Assembly (NCBI RefSeq): GCF_014635705.1
Contig: NZ_BMDI01000001.1
Location: forward strand, 946,008-1,010,007
Reading direction: 5' to 3'
DNA: 64,000 nucleotides
Source of the DNA: Oxalicibacterium faecigallinarum
GTDB lineage: Bacteria; Pseudomonadota; Gammaproteobacteria; Burkholderiales; Burkholderiaceae_D
Made by a program: the position numbers and the translations under genes. The notes under the pieces were generated by a model, which was not told the origin of the DNA, searched no databases, and saw only the letters and a list, made by a program, of their open reading frames with translations. Shown here in pieces: positions 30,956 through 39,566 of this stretch. The stretch's first letter is position 1. Each line of letters opens with the position of its first letter.

Positions 30956-30985
30956 ATTATAGTGCGATTTAAAAATAAATGTCGG
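30956..30985 (-). promoter_or_regulatory. candidate sigma-70 promoter of the small exported protein
   Basis: On the minus strand CCGACA (30980-30985, four of six consensus bases) and a perfect TATAAT (30956-30961) are 18 bases apart, about 95 bases before the start codon at 30862, in AT-rich sequence. Confidence 0.5.
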
Positions 30986-31214
30986 AAGATATTCAAGCCG
31001 CGACTGACTGATATTCAGAAACCGTCAGAAAGGGGCAACATGACAAGATGACTATCCGCCGCAAACCCTTATCCGGTCTGGGTGTACGGAATCACGAACG
31101 AACGATCACATCGTCATCCGGCGCCACAAGTGGATAAAAGATAGGGAACAAGCAGAGAAACGAAAACAGGCTGCAAGCAGAACGGCAAACGAACGTTCAC
31201 CAGAAAACAAGCGA

Positions 31215-31239
31215 GGGCAAAATCACGCAGATTCTGCCC
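31215..31239 (-). terminator. probable terminator after rsuA
   Basis: On the minus strand GGGCAGAATC and GATTTTGCCC form a 10-bp stem with a five-base loop, about 13 bases after the rsuA stop. The following T-run is weak (TCGCTTGTTTTC), so termination may be partial. Confidence 0.5.
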
Positions 31240-31251
31240 CTTCATTAGATA

Positions 31252-31974
31252 TCAAGACTGAGCAGGTCGTAACAGCGCCAGTTGCGCTTCGTCCAGATAA
31301 GTCCACTCTCCCTCGGCCAGATCCAACGCATCCAGCATCAACTCGCCAATTGCAATACGGCGCAATGCCGAGCAGTGATTGCCAGCCGCTGCCAGCATGC
31401 GCTTGACCTGATGGTATTTGCCCTGCTCCAGCACGATCTCGATCTGATAATCATCGACCTTGCGGCAGGTCTGTGCCGCCAGCGGCGCGGGTTCGTCATG
31501 CAACTGCACGCCATCCAGCAGTTGTGCAATCAAGGCATCCGTAACCGGTTCATGGGTCGTCGCCACATAGACTTTCGGAATATGTCGCTTGGGCGAAGAC
31601 TGAGCATGGATGAATGGCCCGTCGTCCGACATCAGCAGCATCCCGGTCGTATCATGGTCCAGACGTCCCACCGGCTGCAACTCGCGCCATGTGAACTGCT
31701 CCGGCAACAACGTCAGCACACCCGGATGATGGCTGGGCTTGCGTGAACATTCGAAGTTGGCCGGCTTGTTGAGCACGATATAAACATGCTCGCGATACTC
31801 CCACTCTTCATCAAAAATCGTGAAATGCAGGCCAGTCGTATCGAATGTCGCACGGTAGTCATCGACAATCTCGCCATTGATACTGACTTCGCCGTCTTCG
31901 ATCAGATTACGACAATATTTACGGGTGCCGAATCCCTGCGATTGCAGGATGCGGTCAAGGGACAATTTACTCAT
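31252..31974 (-). CDS. rsuA: 16S rRNA pseudouridine synthase, RsuA type
   Basis: 240 residues. An N-terminal S4-like RNA-binding domain (about 1-45) precedes the RsuA/RluB/E/F catalytic domain, whose signature GRLDHDTTG places the nucleophile at Asp106. NKPANFECSRKPSHHP (69-84) and the late GKYHQVKRMLAAAGNHC match RsuA, which modifies U516 of 16S rRNA. The exact target among this subfamily is inferred. It is divergent from hisC across 113 bases. Confidence 0.9.
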   Translation of the reverse strand: MSKLSLDRILQSQGFGTRKYCRNLIEDGEVSINGEIVDDYRATFDTTGLHFTIFDEEWEYREHVYIVLNKPANFECSRKPSHHPGVLTLLPEQFTWRELQPVGRLDHDTTGMLLMSDDGPFIHAQSSPKRHIPKVYVATTHEPVTDALIAQLLDGVQLHDEPAPLAAQTCRKVDDYQIEIVLEQGKYHQVKRMLAAAGNHCSALRRIAIGELMLDALDLAEGEWTYLDEAQLALLRPAQS

Positions 31975-32087
31975 GGCGGCACTCTACCAGAAGCGCCTGA
32001 GCCAGTCATTGCGCGACTTCTGTCCATCAACATCATTTTCAGCTCCGGCTCGCTATAGAATAACGCTCTATCTTTAAAGGAAAATGC

Positions 32088-33149
32088 ATGAGCCAATTCT
32101 GGAGCCCGCTGGTACGCACATTGACACCCTATGTTCCCGGCGAACAACCGAAGGTCAGCGGTCTGATCAAACTGAATACCAACGAAAATCCGTATCCGCC
32201 TTCGCCAGCAGTCATGGCGGCCATGCACGCGGTCACTGCGGATTCATTGCGCCTCTACCCTGACCCGGACTCTTCACAGCTCAAGCAGACGTTGGCCGCT
32301 TATCACAAGGTCAAACCTGAAGAAATTTTTGTCGGCAATGGCTCCGATGAAGTACTGGCTTTTGTATTCATGGCGCTGCTCAAGCATGATGCGCCACTGC
32401 TTTTCCCTGACATCACTTACAGCTTCTATCCGGTTTACTGCAAGCTGTATGGCATCGACTATGACGAAGTCGCGCTCACGCAGCAGATGGAAATCAGTAC
32501 GGCCGATTACATTGATCGTGACTGCGGTGCCATCATCTTCCCGAATCCGAATGCACCAACCGGTATTCCATTACCACTCTCGACCATCGAGAATCTGCTG
32601 ATCGCCAAACCAAACACGCTGGTCGTTGTGGATGAAGCCTATGTCGACTTCGGAGGCGAAACGGCCATGCCATTGACACAGCGCTATCCGAATCTGCTGG
32701 TCGTGCGCACTTTCTCCAAATCGCGCTCACTGGCAGGCCTGCGTGTCGGCTTTGCTGTTGGCCACAAGGATTTGATCGATGGTATGGAACGCGTGAAAAA
32801 CAGTTTCAATTCCTATCCAATGGATCGCGTGGCCGTTGCTGGCGCCATCGCCAGTTATCAGGATGAAGCATACTTTCAGAAAACGCTGTCCGACGTCATC
32901 ACCAACCGCGAACAAACCACGCAAGCGCTGCAAAAACTCGGATTCTCCGTTTTGCCATCCAGCGCCAACTTTGTCTTTGCCACGCATTCCGCATTTTCTG
33001 CGGAACAGCTAGCGGCAGGATTACGCGAACGTGCCATTATCGTGCGCCACTTCAAGCATCCACGCATCAACCAGTATTTGCGTATCAGCATCGGCACGCA
33101 GGAAGAATGCAGTAAATTGATCGAAGCATTAACGCAGCTCACCACCTAA
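32088..33149 (+). CDS. hisC: histidinol-phosphate aminotransferase
   Basis: 353 residues, a class I/II PLP aminotransferase. It converts imidazole-acetol phosphate and glutamate to histidinol phosphate in histidine synthesis. The PLP lysine is Lys211 in [14 protein letters not shown]; other ligands are Asn155 (NPNAPTG), Asp182 and Tyr185 (VDEAYVDF) and Arg219. AAAGGAAA precedes the ATG at 32088. It stands apart from any his operon, so it may be a second HisC copy, possibly also acting on aromatic substrates; this cannot be decided from the window. Confidence 0.92.
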   Translation: MSQFWSPLVRTLTPYVPGEQPKVSGLIKLNTNENPYPPSPAVMAAMHAVTADSLRLYPDPDSSQLKQTLAAYHKVKPEEIFVGNGSDEVLAFVFMALLKHDAPLLFPDITYSFYPVYCKLYGIDYDEVALTQQMEISTADYIDRDCGAIIFPNPNAPTGIPLPLSTIENLLIAKPNTLVVVDEAYVDFGGETAMPLTQRYPNLLVVRTFSKSRSLAGLRVGFAVGHKDLIDGMERVKNSFNSYPMDRVAVAGAIASYQDEAYFQKTLSDVITNREQTTQALQKLGFSVLPSSANFVFATHSAFSAEQLAAGLRERAIIVRHFKHPRINQYLRISIGTQEECSKLIEALTQLTT

Positions 33150-33184
33150 CCCACCGGTTGCATGCCGGGTCAAAGGAGAATGCC

Positions 33185-33661
33185 ATGACGACAGCAACAC
33201 CCGCAGATCGCACACTGATACTCAGTCGTACGTTTGATGCGCCACCTGCTCTCGTCTTCAAGGCATGGACGGATCCGGCACTGCTCAAACAATGGTTTGT
33301 GCCCAGGCCGTGGAGCATCGCCAGGGTGGAAAACGACGTGCGTGCTGGCGGCAGCAACCTGATTGTCATGCGCGATCCGGATGGCAATGAGTATCCGAAT
33401 CAAGGCATCTATCTGGACGTCATACCCAATGAACGTCTGGTATTTACGGATGCCTATATCAGCGCCTGGCTGCCATCGGAAAAACCCTTCATGACCGGCA
33501 TCATCACCTTCGAAGCAGCAGACGGCGGACGCAAAACCAAATACACCGCGCGTGTCGTCCATTGGCGTGTCGAAGATCGTGAAGCACATGAAAAAATGGG
33601 GTTCCATGAAGGCTGGGGCAAATGCGCCGATCAACTGGCCGAATTACTCGCCACGCTCTGA
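33185..33661 (+). CDS. SRPBCC (AHSA1/START-like) domain protein
   Basis: 158 residues from the ATG at 33185, which has AAAGGAGA upstream. The sequence LILSRTFDAPPALVFKAWTDPALLKQWFVP at the start is the classic opening of AHSA1-type SRPBCC proteins, which form a hydrophobic ligand cavity. The end (HEKMGFHEGWGKCADQLAELLA) also fits. Such proteins have diverse or unknown roles, and the substrate here is unknown. It lies 35 bases after hisC and 43 before the DUF2970 gene on the same strand; cotranscription is possible. Confidence 0.88.
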   Translation: MTTATPADRTLILSRTFDAPPALVFKAWTDPALLKQWFVPRPWSIARVENDVRAGGSNLIVMRDPDGNEYPNQGIYLDVIPNERLVFTDAYISAWLPSEKPFMTGIITFEAADGGRKTKYTARVVHWRVEDREAHEKMGFHEGWGKCADQLAELLATL

Positions 33662-33704
33662 CCGACCATCATTGCACCATCACTAACCTGAACGAGGAGT
33701 TGTG

Positions 33705-33917
33705 ATGCAGGAGCCAAACAAACAACCGCCGCAAAAGAAATCCTTCATCGCCACGTTGATCGCCGTGTTCTGGTCATTCATCGGTTTGCGAAGACGCAGC
33801 GATTACGAGACGGATGTCACCGGACTCAATCCTGTCTACGTCATCCTTGCCGCACTGATTGGCGCAGCGCTGTTCATCGCACTGCTACTGGCACTGGTAT
33901 CTCTGGCGACCGGATAA
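33705..33917 (+). CDS. DUF2970 family small membrane protein
   Basis: 70 residues from the ATG at 33705 with GAGGAG upstream; a GTG one codon earlier is less likely. A basic N-terminus with KKSFIATLIAVFWSFIGLRRRSDYETD precedes one strong transmembrane segment (about 43-66). This is the DUF2970 pattern found in beta-proteobacteria. Function is unknown. It lies between the SRPBCC gene and the MlaE-type permease. Confidence 0.8.
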   Translation: MQEPNKQPPQKKSFIATLIAVFWSFIGLRRRSDYETDVTGLNPVYVILAALIGAALFIALLLALVSLATG

Positions 33918-33997
33918 GCGCGAATCGCAGCACCTTCTTTCCCATCGCGTCAACACTTCCACATGTCTGGCATAAAAATCGCTGCTACCATGCCACT

Positions 33998-34813
33998 ATG
34001 ATCGTCAAGGCTTCGACATCCAATCCGCTTTTCCGCATGAGCCGCAGCGCCCAGCGCTGGCTTGTCGGTAGCTGGCGCACCCTGCTGTTCGGCGTAATGA
34101 TGTTGTCACTGATGTTTTCACCGGCCAGCTATCGCCGTGAACATCGCCGCGCTGTCGCCTATCAGATTGTGTTGGGTACCAATGCCAACCTGATCTGGTT
34201 CACTGTTCTATCCGCGTTAATCAGTCTGATCCTGATCCGTATTGTGGTCGTCACGGCGGTCAGCTACGGCCTGTCTCGCTATGCGCTGGAGATGGTCGTG
34301 CGCGTGCTGGTGCTCGAGTTGATTCCGCTGACGGCCGCACTCTTCATCGCCCTGCGTCGCACCTTGCCCGACGGCGTCGAACTGGCTGAGATGCGCGCGC
34401 GCGGCGACCTGCATGCCATGCGTGCACAAGGCCTTGACCCGTTGCGACTGGAGTTTTTTCCTCGCGCCGCTGCCGGTATTTTTTCGGTTCTGATGCTGGC
34501 GGCGTTGAGTTGCATCCTGACACTGATTCTTGCTTACCTATCGATCTATGGTTTCAATCACTGGGCTTTACCCGGCTACACACGCATCGTCGGGCAAATC
34601 TTCAATCCCGCCGTGACCATGATCTTTGTTCTCAAGACGGTCTTTTTCAGCCTGGCCGTTTCCCTGATTCCGATTGCATCGGCGCTGTACTCAACGCAAG
34701 GTGTGCCATTGCACAGCCGCTCCAAAGCCGCCAACGAACTGGCTGCCATGGTGCGGCTTTTTGCCGTTTTACTGCTGATTGAAATTGCCTCCTTGATGGG
34801 CAACTACTACTAA
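33998..34813 (+). CDS. MlaE-type ABC transporter permease
   Basis: 271 residues with an amphipathic N-terminus and several hydrophobic helices. The middle stretch (LELIPLTAALFIALRRTLPDGVELAEMRARGDLHAMRAQGLDPL) is the conserved core of MlaE/YrbE permeases, which with an MCE protein and an ATPase move lipids between inner and outer membrane. The ATG at 33998 lies 80 bases after the DUF2970 gene. It is followed 16 bases later by an MCE protein gene. No ATPase gene (MlaF type) is next to it, so the ATPase must come from elsewhere if the system is active. Confidence 0.87.
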   Translation: MIVKASTSNPLFRMSRSAQRWLVGSWRTLLFGVMMLSLMFSPASYRREHRRAVAYQIVLGTNANLIWFTVLSALISLILIRIVVVTAVSYGLSRYALEMVVRVLVLELIPLTAALFIALRRTLPDGVELAEMRARGDLHAMRAQGLDPLRLEFFPRAAAGIFSVLMLAALSCILTLILAYLSIYGFNHWALPGYTRIVGQIFNPAVTMIFVLKTVFFSLAVSLIPIASALYSTQGVPLHSRSKAANELAAMVRLFAVLLLIEIASLMGNYY

Positions 34814-34829
34814 CTCCGGTCAAGTATTC

Positions 34830-35807
34830 ATGCCTGAACAAACACCCCCATCCGACTCCCTGCCGCCATCGACTGCCGCTGCACTTGCGCCCGGCAATCT
34901 TGAGTTCAAGGCAGCCATGCTGCTTGTCTTTCTGGTCGTGATGATCTGCAGCGCGATTGGTTATCTGATGTATGCACGCGGCGCGTTCGAATCCACGCAG
35001 GATCTGGTATTGCTGGCCGACGATGCGGAGGGCGTGACAGTAGGCATGGATCTGACATTCTCCGGCTTTCCGATCGGACGGGTCAGCCGCATTGAACTGG
35101 GCAAGGATGGCAAGGCACGCATGATCGTCGCTGTTGCCGAAAAAGATGCGCACTGGCTACGCAGTTCCAGCGTTTTCGCGATGGAAAAACCAATCGTTGG
35201 TGGCGCCAAACTGCGCGCGTTCACCGGTTTGCCGGATGACCCGCCGTTGGAAGCCGGTGCCGAGCGTGTCTTGCTGGTCGGCGACGTCGCGGCAGAAATC
35301 CCCTTGCTGGTTGCATCCGCCAAGCAACTGATCGAAAACCTCAACAGCCTGAGCGACGCGCAATCTTCGCTCTATGCAACCTTGGCCAACGTACAGGCGC
35401 TGACCGAAAAACTGAACGGGCCGAATGGTGCGCTCGGTGCCTTGCTCGGCAATGAAAAGGATGCACAGAAAATGGTCGTCACGATTGACCGCGCCAATAG
35501 CGTGCTCACTCGCGTCGACGGTTTGCTGGCCAAGGCCGATGCGCAGGTATTCGGCAAGGATGGCGACAGTCAGGCCACCATCGTCCAGCTCAACGCCATG
35601 CTCGGCGAAGCGCGTCAGAGTCTGAAAAAACTCGACAGCGTTTTGACGGATGCACAAGCAGTTGCCGGTAACGCCCGTGCAGCAACGGCTGATCTGGACA
35701 CCTTGCGCGGCGATGTCGATAAAAGCGTGCGCAAGGTCGAACAACTGGTCAATGAACTCAACCGCAAATGGCCATTTGCACGTGATACGGAGTTGAAACT
35801 GCCATGA
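34830..35807 (+). CDS. MCE (MlaD-type) protein
   Basis: 325 residues. A Pro/Ala-rich N-terminus precedes one transmembrane anchor (about 27-48), then a single MCE domain (about 58-135, with EGVTVGMDLTFSGFPIGRVSRIEL). A long helical, Ala/Leu-rich C-terminal region follows (about 165-310, e.g. LNSLSDAQSSLYATLANVQ). MCE proteins form periplasmic rings that carry lipids. The long helical tail is more like PqiB/YebT or Mce tunnels than the short E. coli MlaD. It overlaps the following lipoprotein gene by four bases (ATGA). Confidence 0.88.
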   Translation: MPEQTPPSDSLPPSTAAALAPGNLEFKAAMLLVFLVVMICSAIGYLMYARGAFESTQDLVLLADDAEGVTVGMDLTFSGFPIGRVSRIELGKDGKARMIVAVAEKDAHWLRSSSVFAMEKPIVGGAKLRAFTGLPDDPPLEAGAERVLLVGDVAAEIPLLVASAKQLIENLNSLSDAQSSLYATLANVQALTEKLNGPNGALGALLGNEKDAQKMVVTIDRANSVLTRVDGLLAKADAQVFGKDGDSQATIVQLNAMLGEARQSLKKLDSVLTDAQAVAGNARAATADLDTLRGDVDKSVRKVEQLVNELNRKWPFARDTELKLP

Positions 35808-36481
35808 TGTTCTCTCTTTCACGCACAACCATTCTGGTTTCGCTATTCTTGCTGACGGCCTGTGCCGGCACACCCGCCCCCGACTGGCAGATGGAGGCCA
35901 AAAGCGGCATCGAACGATCAACCACCGCCTACCTCGAAGGCAATGATCGTGTCGAGCAACAGGAGTTTGCGCTCGCCTACAAGGAAGTCGCTCGCACCGG
36001 CAAGATTGACCTGCTGGCACGACTGGAACTGACACGCTGCGCAGCACGTGTGGCCAGTCTGATTCTGGAAGACTGCGCCGGTTTCACCCGATTGCGTCAG
36101 GATGCGTCCGCAGAGGAACGCGCCTATGCCGATTATCTGGCAGGAACGATCACAACACAGGAAGTCTCCCTCCTGCCAACAACACAACGTTCGACGGCTG
36201 CTGCCTCAAGTGACACTGCCGCCGCAGCCGCATTGCAAGGCATCGACGATCCCTTCGCGCGCCTGATTGCTGCCGGCGTGCTATTTCGCAGTCATCGCGC
36301 AACCCCTACCGTTCTGCAAACGGCCGTGGATACTGCCTCGGCACAAGGATGGCAACGTCCGTTACTGGCTTGGCTGAACGTGCAAGCAATGCGTGCCGAG
36401 CAAGCAGGTGCCGCAGAAGAAGCGCAACGCATACGTCGCCGCATGGCGTTGATTGAGTCAAGCAAGTCAACGCCGCGTTAA
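35804..36481 (+). CDS. lipoprotein linked to MlaE/MlaD-type genes
   Basis: 225 residues with a lipoprotein signal peptide ending in LTAC (Cys20). The mature part is helical, with charged and Ala-rich segments and no motif I recognise. The start overlaps the MCE gene by four bases, so it is coupled to it. This suggests a partner, as PqiC is for PqiB, but the sequence does not resemble PqiC closely enough to claim it. Function unknown. Confidence 0.75.
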   Translation: MMFSLSRTTILVSLFLLTACAGTPAPDWQMEAKSGIERSTTAYLEGNDRVEQQEFALAYKEVARTGKIDLLARLELTRCAARVASLILEDCAGFTRLRQDASAEERAYADYLAGTITTQEVSLLPTTQRSTAAASSDTAAAAALQGIDDPFARLIAAGVLFRSHRATPTVLQTAVDTASAQGWQRPLLAWLNVQAMRAEQAGAAEEAQRIRRRMALIESSKSTPR

Positions 36482-36524
36482 TTTCCCGACCTTTCCCAAA
36501 GGAACACACACAAGCCAGCACATT

Positions 36525-36552
36525 TTGAAGTTCTTGCAAGTTGGGTTATGAT
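36525..36552 (+). promoter_or_regulatory. candidate sigma-70 promoter of the DUF4410-like lipoprotein
   Basis: TTGAAG (36525-36530) and TATGAT (36547-36552) are 16 bases apart, about 50 bases before the ATG at 36605. Both hexamers are close to consensus. Confidence 0.5.
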
Positions 36553-36604
36553 AAAAAAGATGTCTTTTTGATATCTTTTCTTTTGCCCCCTTGGAGAACG
36601 ACAA

Positions 36605-37132
36605 ATGAAAATGCTTGGATTGCCCCTCACCCTCTTCCTCCTGACCGGCTGTGCTGCGACCGTCAACAACACCTCATCCAGCGCACCCGCGATCAAAACA
36701 TCCGCCGCATCCGCCAAAAACATCACCCTCAACCTGAGCGGCGATAAACAGCACACCGCTGGCGGCGACTGGGAAAAATTGAAAGCAGCCTGGCAATACG
36801 GCATGAAAACAGCGGCAAGCGGCATTGGTGCCGGCTACAGCGAACAGGAAGGCAAACCACGCGCGACTGGTCAGGATGGCACGGTCATCGCCGTCCAGAT
36901 CAAGGATTATCGCTATATCGGCACTGGCACCCGTTACGGCCTCGGCGCCTTCTCCGGCAATGCCTTCGTCGATGCGAATGTCAAGTTCATCAATGCCCGC
37001 ACCGGCGCCCTGCTGGGTGAACGCAACTACAACACGACGTCTTCCGCATGGCAGGGCATTTTCTCGCCGATGACGGACAAGCAAGTCGAAGCACTCAGCA
37101 ACGAAATCGTCAAGGAAGTACAAAGCAAATAA
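36605..37132 (+). CDS. DUF4410-like lipoprotein
   Basis: 175 residues with a signal peptide ending in LTGC (Cys16). The mature part ends in a glycine-rich beta region (YGLGAFSGNAFVDANVKFINARTGALLGERNYN) typical of DUF4410-type proteins, where a resistance to stress or envelope role has been suggested but not shown. Its own promoter-like sequence lies upstream, and about 97 bases separate it from the LexA box of the next operon. Confidence 0.7.
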   Translation: MKMLGLPLTLFLLTGCAATVNNTSSSAPAIKTSAASAKNITLNLSGDKQHTAGGDWEKLKAAWQYGMKTAASGIGAGYSEQEGKPRATGQDGTVIAVQIKDYRYIGTGTRYGLGAFSGNAFVDANVKFINARTGALLGERNYNTTSSAWQGIFSPMTDKQVEALSNEIVKEVQSK

Positions 37133-37229
37133 CGCCACGTCACGGCGCTTGAGCGCAGTCCATCCACCACGGAGGCAAAAAACAACGCCGATAAATATTT
37201 TCGGTTAAATGCCAGACAGACCTTTTATA

Positions 37230-37245
37230 CTGTATGAATATACAG
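37230..37245 (+). promoter_or_regulatory. LexA (SOS) operator of the imuA-imuB-dnaE2 operon
   Basis: CTGTATGAATATACAG matches the LexA consensus CTGT-N8-ACAG exactly, with an AT-rich centre. It lies 60 bases before the imuA start and overlaps a possible -10 hexamer TATACT (37226-37231). LexA bound here would block transcription until DNA damage. Confidence 0.9.
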
Positions 37246-37304
37246 TATATTGATCGTGCGCTTACGCCAGTAGCGCGCTATTCCGATCGTATTTGGAGGT
37301 TTTC

Positions 37305-38090
37305 ATGGCAGCCCTTTCGACAGCACAAGCACATTCGCAACCATCCATTCTGGCGACACTGCCGGACAATGTCTGGCGTGGCAATCAGATGGGCGCAAGC
37401 CAAACCAGGCCTGTGGCATCCGGCTTTCGTCTGCTCGACAAGGAATTGCCCAACGGCGGTTGGCCACCTTCTGTACTGATCGAATTACTTTTGTCGAATC
37501 CGGGCATTGGCGAATTACGTCTGCTGGCACCCACGCTCTCGCAACTGACCAAGGCCGGTAAAAGCGTCATTCTGCTGGCACCACCGCATATTCCTTTTGC
37601 GGCTGCACTGACCGAACTGGGTATTGATCTCAAACACGTCTTGCTGATCGAGGCAGACAAACCAACCGATCGCATCTGGGCAGTAGAACAGGCGCTCAAG
37701 AGCGCCAGCTTTGGCGCCCTGTTATGCTGGCTGCCCAAGGCACGCACCGATCATTTGCGACGCCTGCAACTGGCCGCAGCCAATGGCGATGGCCTGACGT
37801 TTGTATTCCGTCCGCTGGAAGACAGCACGCAATCTTCACCGGCACCGTTACGCATGGTATGTCGGCCTGCGGCAAGCGGACGCATGTCGGTCGAGATCAT
37901 TAAACGCCGTGGCCCTGTCCATACAGAACCTGTTCTCGTTCCGCTCTCCATCCCCGATATTCTCGTGACGCCATTTGCAACACGCGCCATGAGCAAACCC
38001 GTTTTTCCAGTCCCTTCCTATGCTGTGGATCGCGCTGCACTTGCCGCAACTGCCGCTCGACATCGTGCTGCGATGCCGGTACGCATCTGA
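37305..38090 (+). CDS. imuA: translesion synthesis accessory protein ImuA
   Basis: 261 residues from the ATG at 37305, chosen for the GGAGG site eight bases upstream; a TTG at 37293 is weaker. ImuA is a RecA-related (SulA-like) protein that works with ImuB and DnaE2 in damage-induced mutagenesis. The family stretch FRLLDKELPNGGWPPSVLIELL is visible; there is no intact Walker A loop. The 3' end overlaps imuB by 71 bases. The LexA box upstream puts the cassette under SOS control. Confidence 0.92.
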   Translation: MAALSTAQAHSQPSILATLPDNVWRGNQMGASQTRPVASGFRLLDKELPNGGWPPSVLIELLLSNPGIGELRLLAPTLSQLTKAGKSVILLAPPHIPFAAALTELGIDLKHVLLIEADKPTDRIWAVEQALKSASFGALLCWLPKARTDHLRRLQLAAANGDGLTFVFRPLEDSTQSSPAPLRMVCRPAASGRMSVEIIKRRGPVHTEPVLVPLSIPDILVTPFATRAMSKPVFPVPSYAVDRAALAATAARHRAAMPVRI

Positions 38091-39501
38091 GCAACTTGCA
38101 CAGTTACCGCTGGCTGTCTCGGACCACAAGCGCATTGGCTGGTGTAATACGGCAGCGCTTGATGCGGGCATTCGTGCTGGCATGTCGGAGGGGAATGCGC
38201 GTGCGCTGAACGCTCAGCTGGAAATCGTTCCACGCACGCCACCGGAAGAAATACGTGCCCTGCACGAAGCCGCACTATGGAGCCTGCACTTTACACCGCA
38301 CGTCACCCTGCGCGGATGCGGACTGCTGGCGGAAGTCGCTGCCAGCCTGCGTCTGTTCAGCGGTGCCGACAATATTGCGCACCGCTTGTTGCAGGGCATC
38401 CGGCAACTGGGCTTGCACGGCAATCTTGCCATGGCCTCCACAGCGACTGCCGCCTGGCTGCTCGCACAATGTCCGTCACAAAAAACATTCCACGACGAAC
38501 AGCACGCACTCGATTCTCTGCCGGTCCATGTACTCACTCATGCTCAACCCTGGATCGACACCTTGCATGGTATTGGTTGTCACACACTCGGCCAATTGCG
38601 GCAATTGCCGCGCGCTGGCATCACACGTCGTTTCGGCAAACTGCTGCTGACCGAAATCGATCGCGCATATGGCAAGGAAACCGAAGCCCACGCATGGTTT
38701 GAAGCGCCCACGATTTTTCAGGCAAGACTAGAGCTGATATCCCGCGTAGAACATGCCGAATCGCTGTTATTTGCAGCACGCCGTCTGGTATTGCAACTCA
38801 CTGGCTGGCTGACCGCCCGTCACGCAGTTGTCTCGGGCATCACGCTCTGGATGCATCACGAATCGAGTCGTCGACGTGATCATCAACGCACACCTCTGAC
38901 GATTGTGCTGGGCATGGCAAGTCGCGACCCGGAGCATTTGACGCTTCTGCTGCGCGAGCGGCTGGCGCTGCTGACATTGCATGCACCTGTGATCGAACTG
39001 TCACTGCATGCCGATCAGATTGCGCAACAGGCCGCACCGAATACCGAACTGTTTGCCACATCTGCATCGCAGTCAGAATCAAGTAGTCGTCTGATCGAAC
39101 GCCTGCAGAATCGCCTGGGGAAAGACGCGGTCAAGCAACTTGCACCATGGGGTGACCATCGACCGGAATACAGCAATGTCGCAAGCAGTGTGTTCAACGT
39201 ATCGCCCCAACAGCAGAACAGATCGCGTCGACAGCCTCTCAGCGCCGCAACCAGACCAAGCTGGTTATTGCCGCAACCACTGCCACTGCGTACCCGTCAG
39301 CACAAGCCGGTTTATCACTCGCCATTATTGTTGCTCACCGGACCAGAACGCATTGAAGCCGGCTGGTGGGATGACGCACTGGCCACACGTGACTATTTCA
39401 TTGCCGAGAATGAACAACATTTGCTGCTCTGGATTTTTCGCACGCGCATTGGCACGGAAGACGATGGTCCGCGCTGGTTCTTGCACGGCTTGTTTGGATG
39501 A
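38020..39501 (+). CDS. imuB: Y-family polymerase-like protein ImuB
   Basis: 493 residues. The N-terminus LWIALHLPQLPLDIVL and the C-terminal RIEAGWWDDALATRDYFIAENEQH are ImuB signatures. ImuB has the Y-family polymerase fold but lacks the catalytic acidic residues, consistent with the sequence here; it acts as a hub linking DnaE2 to the beta clamp. The ATG at 38020 lies inside imuA, giving a 71-base overlap in another frame. It is followed by dnaE2 after 65 bases. Confidence 0.93.
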   Translation: MLWIALHLPQLPLDIVLRCRYASEQLAQLPLAVSDHKRIGWCNTAALDAGIRAGMSEGNARALNAQLEIVPRTPPEEIRALHEAALWSLHFTPHVTLRGCGLLAEVAASLRLFSGADNIAHRLLQGIRQLGLHGNLAMASTATAAWLLAQCPSQKTFHDEQHALDSLPVHVLTHAQPWIDTLHGIGCHTLGQLRQLPRAGITRRFGKLLLTEIDRAYGKETEAHAWFEAPTIFQARLELISRVEHAESLLFAARRLVLQLTGWLTARHAVVSGITLWMHHESSRRRDHQRTPLTIVLGMASRDPEHLTLLLRERLALLTLHAPVIELSLHADQIAQQAAPNTELFATSASQSESSSRLIERLQNRLGKDAVKQLAPWGDHRPEYSNVASSVFNVSPQQQNRSRRQPLSAATRPSWLLPQPLPLRTRQHKPVYHSPLLLLTGPERIEAGWWDDALATRDYFIAENEQHLLLWIFRTRIGTEDDGPRWFLHGLFG

Positions 39502-39566
39502 GCGTTCATGCATGCGACACCTCATTGGCGCTCATACACATGAGTAAATAAATTTCAGGCTTACAC

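Larger units (their letters stand above)
30863..31251. other. 389-bp intergenic region, no gene seen
   Basis: The part next to the exported-protein gene (about 30880-30985) is markedly AT-rich and holds a candidate minus-strand promoter. The remainder shows only short open frames; the best, a 29-codon frame from about 31048 on the plus strand, has no ribosome site. GACTATCCGC at 31050-31059 repeats a copy at 30539-30548. A hairpin near 31215-31239 probably ends rsuA transcription. Confidence 0.6.

Noticed and set aside
31048-31137. A 29-codon plus-strand frame in the gap before rsuA
   Set aside because: No ribosome site, and the residues are not protein-like; probably chance.
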